Source: Janthinobacterium sp. FW305-129 (GTDB lineage: Bacteria; Pseudomonadota; Gammaproteobacteria; Burkholderiales; Burkholderiaceae_D). Taken from it: 64,000 bases of DNA. Location of the stretch: positions 310,001 to 374,000 of the forward strand of contig NZ_JACYMM010000005.1 in NCBI RefSeq assembly GCF_020858115.1. The letters run 5' to 3'. Both the position numbers and the translations under genes were made by a program. Of this stretch, positions 14,829-23,769 are shown piece by piece (the stretch's first letter is position 1; every line of letters starts with the position of its first letter). The notes beneath the pieces were generated by a model that was not told the DNA's origin, made no database searches, and was given only the letters and a program-made list of their open reading frames with translations.

Positions 14829-16562
14829 ATGCTCACGCCCGACCTGAAGCGCCTCACCGCGCTGCACGCGCCCTATAAAAAACACCTGGCCCTGGCCCTG
14901 CTGGCGATGGTCGTCACGGCGGCGACGGAACCACTGTTGCCATATGCGCTCAAGTTGCTGCTCGACAATGGTTTTGGCGGCAAGGTCAGTTTTTCCTTCT
15001 GGCTGGTGCCGCTGATCGTCATCGGCATCTTTACCATGCGCGGCACCTCGACCTTTGCCAGCAGCTACCTGATGAGCTATGTATCCACGCGCATCCTCAA
15101 CGAGTTGCGGCGCAGGATGTTTGCCAGCATGCTCAACCTGCCTATCGACTTTTACAACACGCACACGGTGGGCAAGGTCATCAACTCCATCATGTTTGAG
15201 GTGCAACAAATCATCGAGATGGTGACCAAGGTATTTACCTCGATCGTGCGCTCCTCGCTGACCGTGCTGGGCCTGCTGGCCTGGCTGCTGTACCTGAACT
15301 GGGCACTGACCCTGGTGACCCTGGTGCTGCTGCCCGTGCTGACCATCGTCGTGCGCACCACGGGCAAGCGCCTGAAAAAACTCAACCGCGACTCGCTGGC
15401 CGTCAACGCCGAACTGACCCAGGTCATCGAGGAAACCACGCGCGCGCAGCAAGTGATCAAGATCTTCGGCGGCCAGCAGTACGAGAAGGCCCGGTTCGAG
15501 GAGCGTGCCGAGCAATTGCGCCGCTACAGCATGCGCATGACCACGACCTTTTCCGCCACCGTGCCCATTACCCAGGTGATCACGGCCGCCGCCGTGGCCC
15601 TGGTCATCGTGATGGCCCTGTTCCAGTCGGAACAGGGACAAATCACGGTCGGCGGCTTTGTCTCCTTCATCACGGCGATGTTGATGCTGCTGACGCCCTT
15701 GAAGCAATTGGCCGAAGTCAACGGCCCCCTGCAGCGCGGCATGGCCGCCGCCGAGGAAGTCTTCCAGCTGATCGACAAGACGCCGGAACGCACGGGCGGC
15801 AAGCCGCTTGCTGGCCGCTGCAGTGGCCGCATCGAGTTCAAGGATGTGAGCTTTGCCTATCCCGGACATCAGGAACCAGCCCTGCAACATATCGACCTGA
15901 ACATTGCGCCAGGACAAACCGTCGCCTTTGTCGGCATGTCCGGCGGCGGCAAATCGACCCTGGTCAGCCTGCTGCCCGGCTTTTATTCAGTCAGCAGCGG
16001 TGAAATCTTGCTCGATGGGCAGAATATTGACGACATCGCCCTGACCAGCCTGCGCAGCCAGATCGCCATGGTCAGCCAGCAGGTGGTGTTGTTCGACGAT
16101 ACCCTGGCCGCCAATATCGCGTATGGCGATGCGGCGCCGGACCGGCAGCGCGTCGAAGCGGCCGCCGCGGCCGCTTTCCTGTCGGACGTCATCGATGGCT
16201 TGCCCGACGGACTGGAAACGCGCCTGGGCGACAACGGCTCGCGCCTGTCCGGCGGCCAGCGCCAGCGCGTGGCCATCGCCCGCGCCATCTACAAGGATGC
16301 TCCCATCCTGATCCTCGATGAAGCCACCTCGGCACTGGATACGGAGGCGGAACGGGCCGTGCAGGCAGCGCTGGAGCACCTGATGCAAGGCAGAACGACA
16401 TTAGTTATTGCTCATCGACTATCTACAATTGAACGCGCGGACCGTATCGTGGTATTGTCACATGGGAAAATAATGGAAACCGGCAGTCATCAGCAATTAT
16501 TGGATGCCGACGGCGCGTATGCCAATCTGCATCGCCTGCAATTTTCCCAGCAAGTGGTTTGA
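14829..16562 (+). CDS. msbA: MsbA-type lipid ABC exporter
   Basis: A 577-residue half-transporter with an N-terminal six-helix membrane domain (about 15-310) and a C-terminal ATPase. ATPase motifs are Walker A GMSGGGKST, the LSGGQRQR signature, Walker B ILILDEATSALD and the IAHRLST switch histidine. Overall it matches MsbA, which flips lipid A-core across the inner membrane as a homodimer. ATG 14829 is preceded by AAGGA nine bases upstream; a TTG at 14811 is less likely. It sits between a ligase-like gene and a GT9 glycosyltransferase, consistent with LPS export. Other lipid exporters of this family share the architecture. Confidence 0.9.
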   Translation: MLTPDLKRLTALHAPYKKHLALALLAMVVTAATEPLLPYALKLLLDNGFGGKVSFSFWLVPLIVIGIFTMRGTSTFASSYLMSYVSTRILNELRRRMFASMLNLPIDFYNTHTVGKVINSIMFEVQQIIEMVTKVFTSIVRSSLTVLGLLAWLLYLNWALTLVTLVLLPVLTIVVRTTGKRLKKLNRDSLAVNAELTQVIEETTRAQQVIKIFGGQQYEKARFEERAEQLRRYSMRMTTTFSATVPITQVITAAAVALVIVMALFQSEQGQITVGGFVSFITAMLMLLTPLKQLAEVNGPLQRGMAAAEEVFQLIDKTPERTGGKPLAGRCSGRIEFKDVSFAYPGHQEPALQHIDLNIAPGQTVAFVGMSGGGKSTLVSLLPGFYSVSSGEILLDGQNIDDIALTSLRSQIAMVSQQVVLFDDTLAANIAYGDAAPDRQRVEAAAAAAFLSDVIDGLPDGLETRLGDNGSRLSGGQRQRVAIARAIYKDAPILILDEATSALDTEAERAVQAALEHLMQGRTTLVIAHRLSTIERADRIVVLSHGKIMETGSHQQLLDADGAYANLHRLQFSQQVV

Positions 16563-16597
16563 CACCATCGAATGAATACCTGAAATCGTACTGATAC

Positions 16598-17698
16598 ATG
16601 ACGCCTTTGATTCCCGCCGAACTGTTACAAAAGTCGGACAAAATTCTTTTCATCGCCCATCTGGCGCTGGGAGACTTTACTTACCTGCAAAATGGTTTCC
16701 GCGCCTTTGCCGCGGCCTACCCCCATATTCAGATCCACCTGTGGGTCGACGAAGTACGCCGCACGTCCGATGCCAGGCAATGGGAAGGCTTGCGCACCTA
16801 TTCGCTGTACGACTGGGTAGAGCAGTCGGGCCTGTTCGCCAAGGTATACCGCAAGACCTACAGCCCCGCGCTCTATGAAGAGTCGCTGCGCGAGGCCAAG
16901 GCGGAGCACTATCCTGTCGTCGTCTCGCTGGCCCACGTACGGCCACAGCAGTATGCGGATCTTGCGCGCGCAATCAGCCCGAACGGGCTGGTGATCGGCA
17001 CGCGCAAGCCGTTCAGCCCGCTTCGCCCCTGGCATTACCTGGCCTACCGCAAGATCGATGCCGTACTGGCATCGTATGCGGGACAGGATGCCGGCGAACA
17101 CCATATCAGCAGCGTGTATGCGGATTGGTTCCATCAATTGACGGGACTCGACATTCCCGTGGCCGAACGCTACCCTTTCGTGCACATCCCCGAGCACGCA
17201 CTGCAGCAGGCGCAGGAGCAGCTGGCCGCCTGGGGCTTTGCCCCGCGCCAGGGTCCGCTCGTACTCCTGAACCCGTTTGCCAAGTCGCACAAGCGCGGCT
17301 GGCCGCTGGAGCGCATTGCCGAACTGATCGCGCGCATGCAAGCGATGCCGAAATGGCAGCATGCCTGCTTCCTGATCAATGCCATGCCGCAGGAACTGGC
17401 CAAGGTGAATGCCGTCGTGCAGGCGCATGGCTTGCCGCGTACACACGCCTTCAGCGCCGTCGACAACTTCTTCCAGCTGCCGGCCATGCTGGCGCAATGC
17501 GACCTGATTATTTCGGTGGAAACATCGATCATGCACCTGGCGAACGCCGTGCATGTGCCCGTGGTGGCATTGATGCGCAAGAAGAATCCGGAATGGGCTC
17601 CCTTCGACAGCGCCAACAGCACCGTCATCACGGTGGCGCGGCGCAGCGACTGGGTCAAGGCGATCTCGGTCGATCAGGTATTGCAGACCATCGCCTAG
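16598..17698 (+). CDS. glycosyltransferase family 9 (heptosyltransferase-like)
   Basis: A 366-residue GT-B protein. The N-terminal domain starts with ILFIAHLALGDFTYLQNGF, the position where heptosyltransferases have a GD loop. The C-terminal domain has VVLLNPFAKSHKRGWP-type sequence (LVLLNPFAKSHKRGWPLERI) followed by ISVETSIMHLANAVHVPVVAL, the GT9 donor-site signature. GT9 enzymes add heptose or related sugars to the LPS core. It starts 35 bases after msbA and lacks close similarity to WaaC/WaaF blocks I know, so the exact sugar is left open. Confidence 0.85.
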   Translation: MTPLIPAELLQKSDKILFIAHLALGDFTYLQNGFRAFAAAYPHIQIHLWVDEVRRTSDARQWEGLRTYSLYDWVEQSGLFAKVYRKTYSPALYEESLREAKAEHYPVVVSLAHVRPQQYADLARAISPNGLVIGTRKPFSPLRPWHYLAYRKIDAVLASYAGQDAGEHHISSVYADWFHQLTGLDIPVAERYPFVHIPEHALQQAQEQLAAWGFAPRQGPLVLLNPFAKSHKRGWPLERIAELIARMQAMPKWQHACFLINAMPQELAKVNAVVQAHGLPRTHAFSAVDNFFQLPAMLAQCDLIISVETSIMHLANAVHVPVVALMRKKNPEWAPFDSANSTVITVARRSDWVKAISVDQVLQTIA

Positions 17699-17713
17699 AC
17701 GGCTCTAGCGCGG

Positions 17714-18325
17714 CTAGCCGGTGCCCAGCATGCTGATGCGCACCAGGTCGGCCACATTATCCACACCGAGTTTGTCCATCAGGCGCGCCTTGTGCACTTC
17801 CACCGTGCGCACGGAAATGCCGAGTGCCGGAGCGATATCGCGGTTGTGCTGGCCCGTCACCACCAGCTGCATCACTTCGCGCTCGCGCGGCGTCAGGGTG
17901 CGCAGCAAGGCTTGCCCCGCCACCTGATGCTGCAACTGGCCGCGCGCATGCGCCTCGCGCGAAAACGCTTCCTCGATGGCGGCCAGCAGCTTGTCGTGGT
18001 CAAACGGCTTTTCCAGGAAATCGCTGGCCTGCGCCTTGAATGCCTGGCGTGCCAGCGCCACGTCGCCATGTCCCGTGATGATAATAATTGGCAACATGCA
18101 ATCGAGCTCCAGCAGGCGGCGCTGCAGGCTCAGGCCATCCATGCCGGACATGCGGATATCGACCAGCAGGCAGCCGGCCCAGTCGGGCCGCCAGCTGTGC
18201 AAGAAATCCTCGCCGCAGGAAAACAGGGCCGTGCGGTAGCCGCGTATGCCCAACAGCAAACCCAGCGCATCGCGCACGGCGGGATCGTCGTCCACGATAA
18301 ACACCGTCAAATTACTTGTCACCAT
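17714..18325 (-). CDS. FixJ/NarL-type response regulator
   Basis: A 203-residue regulator. The receiver domain (1-120) has the acidic pair in FIVDDDPA, the phosphoacceptor Asp56 in LLVDIRMSGMDG, a threonine in IIITGHGD and the switch lysine in LEKPFDH. A LuxR-type helix-turn-helix (about 138-200) reads LTPREREVMQLVVTG, ISVRTVEVHKARLMDKLGV. ATG 18325 is chosen because the receiver begins directly there. It overlaps the kinase gene upstream by 14 bases, so the two form a coupled two-component pair. The layout (soluble FixJ-like regulator, membrane kinase) recalls FixLJ/DctBD-like systems, but the target genes are not evident. Confidence 0.93.
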   Translation of the reverse strand: MVTSNLTVFIVDDDPAVRDALGLLLGIRGYRTALFSCGEDFLHSWRPDWAGCLLVDIRMSGMDGLSLQRRLLELDCMLPIIIITGHGDVALARQAFKAQASDFLEKPFDHDKLLAAIEEAFSREAHARGQLQHQVAGQALLRTLTPREREVMQLVVTGQHNRDIAPALGISVRTVEVHKARLMDKLGVDNVADLVRISMLGTG

Positions 18326-19907
18326 ACTCTCCTGTAGCGGCCGCGCTGGCGCGCGCCAGGGGCAGGATAAAACGAAAAATGCCATGCTTGCCCACTTCGG
18401 CCCATAGCTGGCCGCCATGCGCTTCGACGATGCTGCGGCTGAGCACCAGCCCCAGTCCCAGGCCGCTGGCCTTGGTCGAGACAAACGGTTCGAACAGGCG
18501 TGCCGCCAGGCTATTGGAAATGCCGGGCCCGCTATCTTCCACGGACAGACGCAACCGCCCGCCTTCGAGGCGCTCGGCCGACACCGTGATGCGGCGCTGG
18601 CCGCGCGGCTGGCCCATCACCGCATCCTGTGCATTGGCCAGCAGATTACGCAGCACCAGTTCAATTTGCAGGCGGTCGGCATTGACGGCCAGCGGCGACG
18701 GCGGCGCCAGCACCAGCTCGATGCCATGCTCGTGGAACAGCGGCGTGAACTGGCGCGCCATGCCCGCGATCAAGGCACTCGCTTCCACCGCTTCGAGCTG
18801 CATTGCGCCGGTACGGAAAAAGTCGCGCAAGCGGCGCACCACGTCCGCGGCGCGTCCCGATTCCACGATCATGTGCCCGATGGCGCCTTGCAGCAAGGCG
18901 CCTTTCTCGCCCCGTTCCAGCAGGTATTCGCACGCCTTGCCATAGGTCGACAAGGCCGTCAGCGGCTGGTTCAGCTCGTGCGCGAGCGCGGCCGCCATCT
19001 CGCCGGCGGCCGCCAGGCGCATCGTGTGTTTCAGTTCGTCAGCCACTTGCCGCATTTCATCGACGACGATACCGATAAAAAAGCCCACCAATGCCAGCAC
19101 GGCATCGAGCAGCTGCAATTCATAAAACTGGATATCGACCGCATGCGTCCATTTCACCAGGGTAATGATGCAAAGTTGCAATACAAACACGGCCAGCATG
19201 GCGCCATGCAAGCCCTGGCGCGAGGCAGCCCAGATCACGGGGAGAAACAGGAAATAGAAATGCTTGTATTCGGAACGCACGATGGAACCGAAAACGCTCC
19301 AGAGCACGAAGCTGGCCAGGGCCAGATACGCCAGGGTTTCCCAGCGCCAGACGGCGGCATGCAGGCGTTCGCGCCCCCGCTCGCTGAACAGCACCCAGAT
19401 CAGCGGCATCGACACCAGCATGCCGACCGTGTCGCCGATGCCGAAACGCCATACGGCCGTCCCCCATTCGCCAGCCGGGATGCGCCCCGTCAGCGACAGC
19501 AGGGAAATATAGCCGAGCGCATTGAGCACGGTGCCCGACAGGACGATCCCCACCCAGGCGCTCAGGCGGCGCCGGTTGTCGAAGATATCGCTGCTGCTGA
19601 AACTGCAGCGCAGTGCCGCGCCGATACCGCCATAGCCGAGCACCAGCCACGCCGAACAGAGCAAGGTCAAGGGCAGACCTGCCGGCATGCCGCGCACCAG
19701 CACCTCGCCAGCCACGAGGGCAATAAACCACGGCAGTGCCGCCTTGCGGCCGTGGATCAGCCAAAATACCAGGCCCAGCGCGGGATCGGGATTCCACGGG
19801 GTGATGTTCAGCCCGTACATCGGGTCGATATACGTCGCCCAGTCAAACAGCAGATACAGGCCGACAAAGGCGGGATACGGCAAGTAGCGGGACAGGAATG
19901 GGTGCAT
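18312..19907 (-). CDS. sensor histidine kinase with MASE1-type membrane domain
   Basis: A 531-residue kinase. Residues about 1-290 hold roughly eight hydrophobic segments in a MASE1-like pattern (start GLYLLFDWATYIDPMYGLNI, later LGYGGIGAAL). A dimerisation/phosphoacceptor helix follows with the histidine near residue 310 in AAALAHELNQPLTALSTYG. The ATPase has LLANAQDAV (N box), VEDSGPGIS (G1) and GLGLGLVLSRSIVEAHGG (G2). The AHELNQPL form is typical of FixL/DctB-group kinases. Its stop overlaps the response regulator start. MASE1 ligands are not known well enough to name the signal. Confidence 0.93.
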   Translation of the reverse strand: MHPFLSRYLPYPAFVGLYLLFDWATYIDPMYGLNITPWNPDPALGLVFWLIHGRKAALPWFIALVAGEVLVRGMPAGLPLTLLCSAWLVLGYGGIGAALRCSFSSSDIFDNRRRLSAWVGIVLSGTVLNALGYISLLSLTGRIPAGEWGTAVWRFGIGDTVGMLVSMPLIWVLFSERGRERLHAAVWRWETLAYLALASFVLWSVFGSIVRSEYKHFYFLFLPVIWAASRQGLHGAMLAVFVLQLCIITLVKWTHAVDIQFYELQLLDAVLALVGFFIGIVVDEMRQVADELKHTMRLAAAGEMAAALAHELNQPLTALSTYGKACEYLLERGEKGALLQGAIGHMIVESGRAADVVRRLRDFFRTGAMQLEAVEASALIAGMARQFTPLFHEHGIELVLAPPSPLAVNADRLQIELVLRNLLANAQDAVMGQPRGQRRITVSAERLEGGRLRLSVEDSGPGISNSLAARLFEPFVSTKASGLGLGLVLSRSIVEAHGGQLWAEVGKHGIFRFILPLARASAAATGEYGDK

Positions 19908-20026
19908 AACGGTGTTTTTTTAACTGTCCCGCATTATGCATCGCAAGCGTGCGCCACGCCATGCCATCTTGCGTTATAAGCACATGAAATAATTTTCAGA
20001 CAATATCGCAAGCGCTGCCAGCACGA

Positions 20027-21415
20027 TCAGGCGTCGGCCAATGGCAAGCGCACCTCCACCAGCAAACCCAGGCCGCCATTACCGCGGTGCAACTGAATCG
20101 TGCCACCGTGCTGGCGCACGACGGAAGCGACGATGGACAAGCCCAGGCCGCTGCCTGGCTGCGCCTGCTGCGGCGCGCGGAAAAAGCGGTCGAACACGCG
20201 GTCATACAGCGCCGGCGCAATGCCCGGCCCCTGATCGGCCACATGCAGCACGGCCTGGCCCCGCTCCGCATGCAGCGACACCGTCACGCTGCTGCCGCGC
20301 GGACTGTACTTGATGGCGTTTTCCACCAGGTTGTCGATCAGCGAAACGAGGCTCTCGCGCTGTCCGGGCACACTGAGCGAGATGCTGGCTTGCAACTCAA
20401 GCTCGATCTCGCCCGCCTGGGCCAGGCCGGACAGCGCCGCCAGGCGGTCTTGCAACAAGGTATCGAGCGCCTGCCGCCGCGGCAGTTCGCCCGCGCCCGC
20501 CTGCACTTCGCTGCGCGTCAGCTGCAGCAGCTGGCCCACCAGGCGCGCGGCCCGGTTGCCGCTGTTCAAGATACCGTCCAGCAGCTCTTGCTGGCGCGCA
20601 TCATGTACCTGGCCCTGCAAGGCCTCGACATTCACGCGCATGGCCGCCAGCGGCGTGCGCAGCTCATGCGTGGCATCGGCGATGAAGCTGCGTTCGCGCG
20701 CGGCGCTGGCATCGACCCGCTGCAGCAGGGCATTGATATTGTCGACCAGTGCCGCCAGTTCGCCATGCGGCGGCTTGAACTCCAGCGGACGCAAGTCCTG
20801 CGGCCCGCGCGCCGCCACCTCCTGCGCCAGCTTGCGCCAGGGGCGCATGGCCAGGCGGATCGACAGCCAGGCCGGCACCAGCAGGAACGGCAGGCTGATC
20901 AGCAACGGCAGCAGGTAGTAACCGCGTGAATTGATCGTAATGAACAATTGCCAGGCGCCTCCCGCTTCCAGCACCGTCACGCGCGTGTTGCCCTCGGCCA
21001 GGCTGCGGCTGCGCCAGGCCTGGCCCTTGATGTACACCACTTCCATCTGTTCCGGGCCGGCGCTGCGGATGCCGCTGGGCGCATCGGGCGACTTGTAGAC
21101 CAGCTTGCCCTCGCGCCAGACCAGGATGCGCGGCGCCAGTTCCGGCACTTTTCCCGTTTCAAACTCCTCGCGCAAGGCTGCGTCAATGGCGCGCAAGCTT
21201 TGTTCCTGGCGCTGCGGCTGCTCGGCCAGATTATCGGCCACGCTGATAATGGCGTGCAGGACGCTGCGGCTCACCGTGCTCGCTTCGTCCGCTCCCTCGA
21301 CCAGCACATACGCCACGGCCAGGCTCCACACCATGGTCAGCATCAGCATTTGCGCCATCATCAGGCGGCGCACCAGGGTAGGCTGGCGCAGCGTGGCCCA
21401 GAAACGCCCCATCAT
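20027..21415 (-). CDS. two-component sensor histidine kinase (QseC/TctE-like)
   Basis: A 462-residue kinase with an N-terminal membrane helix (about 18-40), a periplasmic sensor of roughly 120 residues and a second helix (about 165-187). HAMP follows, with PWRKLAQEVAARGP inside it. The HisKA motif is DATHELRTPLAAMR with the phosphoacceptor His near residue 248. ATPase motifs are NLVENAIKYSPRG, VADQGPGIA, FDRFFRAPQQ and GSGLGLSIV. The overall form matches the EnvZ/QseC/TctE group that pairs with OmpR-type regulators. Its start overlaps the 3' end of the response regulator gene by four bases. Ligand unknown. Confidence 0.93.
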   Translation of the reverse strand: MMGRFWATLRQPTLVRRLMMAQMLMLTMVWSLAVAYVLVEGADEASTVSRSVLHAIISVADNLAEQPQRQEQSLRAIDAALREEFETGKVPELAPRILVWREGKLVYKSPDAPSGIRSAGPEQMEVVYIKGQAWRSRSLAEGNTRVTVLEAGGAWQLFITINSRGYYLLPLLISLPFLLVPAWLSIRLAMRPWRKLAQEVAARGPQDLRPLEFKPPHGELAALVDNINALLQRVDASAARERSFIADATHELRTPLAAMRVNVEALQGQVHDARQQELLDGILNSGNRAARLVGQLLQLTRSEVQAGAGELPRRQALDTLLQDRLAALSGLAQAGEIELELQASISLSVPGQRESLVSLIDNLVENAIKYSPRGSSVTVSLHAERGQAVLHVADQGPGIAPALYDRVFDRFFRAPQQAQPGSGLGLSIVASVVRQHGGTIQLHRGNGGLGLLVEVRLPLADA

Positions 21416-22098
21416 GCGCCGGCACCCGGCTGGGCCGATGTCTCGCCCTGCTGGTCGATGACATAGCCGACGCCGCGCACGGTACGGATATAGCCTTCGC
21501 CTATCTTGCGGCGCAGGTTACCCATATGCACATCCAGGGTATTGCTGGCATTGGCCAGCCCGCCGGGCAGGATATGCTCCTCCAGCACGCGGCGCGTGAT
21601 GACCCGGTTGGCGCGCATCAGCAAGGTCTTCAGCAAGGCATATTCGCTGGCCGTCAGCTCCACCGGCCGCCCGTGCACGCTGACACGGCGCGTGGGCACC
21701 TGCAGCAGCAGGCCGCGCAGCTCAATGGTGTCGCCGTCGAAGCCATAGCTGCGGCGCGCCAGCGCGCGCACGCGCGACAGCAGCTCGGCCAGCACGAAGG
21801 GCTTCACCAGGTAATCGTCGGCGCCGCCATCGAGGCCCCGCAAGCGCTGTTCCAGCGTGTCGCGGGCGCTGAGGATCAGCACCGGCAGGCGGGCCGCGCG
21901 CAACCGGGCCAGCAAATCGAGGCCATCGCCATCGGGCAAGCCCAGATCCAGCAGCACCAGTTCGCAACTGTCGTGCTCGATGCTGCGCGCCGCGTCTTCC
22001 AGGCTGCGCACCCAGACTACTTGCATGCCCTGGTCGCGCAAGGCAATCCGCACGCCGTTGCCCAGGTCCATATCGTCTTCTATCAGCAGTATCTTCAT
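21412..22098 (-). CDS. OmpR-family response regulator
   Basis: A 228-residue regulator. Receiver: LLIEDDMDLG at the start, phosphoacceptor Asp51 in LLDLGLPDGDG, and YLVKPFVLAELLSRVRAL with the switch lysine. The C-terminal winged helix has LTASEYALLKTLLMRANRV, then NTLDVHMGNLRRKIG and IRTVRGVGYV, the canonical Trans_reg_C signature. ATG 22098 is the natural start. It is coupled to the kinase downstream and divergent from the MipA/OmpV gene 157 bases away. Pairs of this kind next to mipA-like genes suggest that the outer membrane protein is a target. Confidence 0.94.
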   Translation of the reverse strand: MKILLIEDDMDLGNGVRIALRDQGMQVVWVRSLEDAARSIEHDSCELVLLDLGLPDGDGLDLLARLRAARLPVLILSARDTLEQRLRGLDGGADDYLVKPFVLAELLSRVRALARRSYGFDGDTIELRGLLLQVPTRRVSVHGRPVELTASEYALLKTLLMRANRVITRRVLEEHILPGGLANASNTLDVHMGNLRRKIGEGYIRTVRGVGYVIDQQGETSAQPGAGA

Positions 22099-22145
22099 GG
22101 TGAGTATTAAACCACCGCAAGCTGAAGAATGGGTAAAGAAGCCTT

Positions 22146-22162
22146 CTTCATGCAATCTTAAT
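22146..22162 (+). promoter_or_regulatory. candidate response-regulator direct repeat before mipA
   Basis: CTTCAT-GCAAT-CTTAAT: two six-base half-sites spaced 11 bases apart, the geometry of PmrA/QseB-type boxes (CTTAAT-N5-CTTAAT). One half deviates. It sits in the 157-base gap between the OmpR-type regulator and mipA and is a reasonable binding site for that regulator, though unproven. Confidence 0.35.
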
Positions 22163-22255
22163 AAAAGGCTCATTTTTCCTTCATGGCAAGGACCGATACT
22201 GTCCGCAGTCAATCGAGCCACTCCGGACTCGGTTCTCCACCTGACGGAACACTCC

Positions 22256-23077
22256 ATGCACGCACCCACAACCCTGCTGACCTCGCTGGCACTCGCCAGC
22301 GGCATGATCCTCAACCCGCTGGCCGCCGCGGCGGCCGAACCGCCAGCGGAAAATGTCTTCACCATCGGCGGCGGCGTCGCCGCCGTATCCAGCTACTCCG
22401 GCTCCGACAAGCTGTCGGCCTCGCCGCTGATCATCCTCGACTACGCCATGGCCAATGGCGTGTTCATCAGCACCTCGCGCGGCATTGGCTATGGCGGCCA
22501 GGCCGGACCCTTCAGCTACAGCGCCGGGCTGGGCTACCGCGGCAAGCGCGAAGACCACAAGCGCACGGGTGTGAACGGTTTCGGCGGCAGCGATTATCTG
22601 AAGGGCATGGGCGAAGTCAAGGGCAACGCCAGCGCCCTGCTCAGCGCGGGCTATTCGCCATTGCCGGGCCTGTCGCTGAGCGTGTCGAGCGATATTCCCC
22701 TGTCGAACCGCGAAAATGGCGCGAATGTGCATTTCGGCGCGACTGGCCAGGTGTACGGCCGGGCCGATGCCAAGGGCGTGCAGCAAGACAGCGTGAGCAT
22801 CGGCGGCCAGCTGGGCTGGGGCGAGCGCAAGTACGTGCAAACCATGTATGGCGTGACGGCCACCCAGGCCGCCAATACCTCGTTCAAGCAATACACGCCC
22901 AAGGGCGGTTTCTATGAGGCGCAGGCCACCATCAACTGGGAGCACCGCTTCGATGCGCGCTGGGGTATCAATACCCTGGTCGGCGTCGAGAGCCGCCTGG
23001 GCGACGCGGCCAAGAGCCCCATCGTGCAGCGCAAGACGGCGCCGATCGGTGCCGTGTACGTCACCTACCGCTATTGA
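22256..23077 (+). CDS. MipA/OmpV-family outer membrane protein
   Basis: A 273-residue protein with a signal peptide (about residues 1-27, cleavage near AAAAAEPP). The mature part is built of alternating strands: FTIGGGVAAVSSYSGSD at the start, ISTSRGIGYGG, a GYSPLPGLSLSVSSD segment and a final AVYVTYRY ending in an aromatic residue, as outer membrane barrels do. MipA/OmpV proteins are about 250-275 residues; one member scaffolds murein enzymes and others are porin-like. ATG 22256 is the only start that gives a clean signal peptide. It is divergent from, and likely controlled by, the OmpR-type pair on the other strand. Confidence 0.9.
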   Translation: MHAPTTLLTSLALASGMILNPLAAAAAEPPAENVFTIGGGVAAVSSYSGSDKLSASPLIILDYAMANGVFISTSRGIGYGGQAGPFSYSAGLGYRGKREDHKRTGVNGFGGSDYLKGMGEVKGNASALLSAGYSPLPGLSLSVSSDIPLSNRENGANVHFGATGQVYGRADAKGVQQDSVSIGGQLGWGERKYVQTMYGVTATQAANTSFKQYTPKGGFYEAQATINWEHRFDARWGINTLVGVESRLGDAAKSPIVQRKTAPIGAVYVTYRY

Positions 23078-23180
23078 AACGGGGGCGGCATAAGGGGAAC
23101 CCGTACGCTGTTTCGCCAATTTACAGGGGGGGGGTGGCATGGATAAGATGACATGATTTTCCGACCAGATCCTCCCTGCC

Positions 23181-23720
23181 ATGCATGCATCGCGTCTTGC
23201 CCCGCAACGCCACCGCGCCGCCGACAGCGCCGCGGGCGCGTGCGGCATGCCGGGCCAGGATACCTTGCTGCTGCTCCTGCCCGTCAAGCGCGCCAGCGAC
23301 ATCATCTACGGCGCGCGCTATGCCAGGCGCCTGCAGGAATGGGGCATCAAGGTTCGCGTCAACCTGTTGCACGTGACACCGGCGCCGCCACGCCAGGCCG
23401 ACGGCCTGCCCCGGCACGGGTCCAGCGCATGCCAGGCACTGGACCTGGCCACGCAGCAGATGATGCACGAGGCAGGACTCTACCTGAGCCGTTCTGATCT
23501 CGCCTTCAGTACCCATATTTTCGCCGGCGAGCTGCTGTTTACGATACTCGATACGGCTGAATTGCTCGGTTGCCACGAAATCGTCCTGCCGGCCCTCCGG
23601 CACAGCCCCTGGCAGCGCCGCTTCGCCAGCGCGCTGGCGCGCAAGCTGGCGCGCGCCACGCGCAGCGCCACGGTATTGCTGGCCGATACCGACGGCATGA
23701 GCGGGCCGCCGCCCGCCTGA
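23181..23720 (+). CDS. Usp-like (universal stress protein fold) protein
   Basis: A 179-residue protein with the strand order of the Usp/alpha-beta hydrolase-like nucleotide-binding fold: DTLLLLLPVKRASDIIYGARYA at the start, WGIKVRVNLLHVTPAPP as strand two, CHEIVLPAL near residue 135 and SATVLLAD near the end. The usual Usp ATP motif G-2x-G-9x-G(S/T) is not clear, so nucleotide binding is doubtful. An N-terminal 25-residue stretch is low-complexity. A run of nine G bases lies about 47 bases before the ATG. Assignment is by fold pattern only. Confidence 0.6.
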   Translation: MHASRLAPQRHRAADSAAGACGMPGQDTLLLLLPVKRASDIIYGARYARRLQEWGIKVRVNLLHVTPAPPRQADGLPRHGSSACQALDLATQQMMHEAGLYLSRSDLAFSTHIFAGELLFTILDTAELLGCHEIVLPALRHSPWQRRFASALARKLARATRSATVLLADTDGMSGPPPA

Positions 23721-23769
23721 AGCGCCGCTGGCGCCACGCCCCATTCACATTCCTCATGGAAACTAATTA

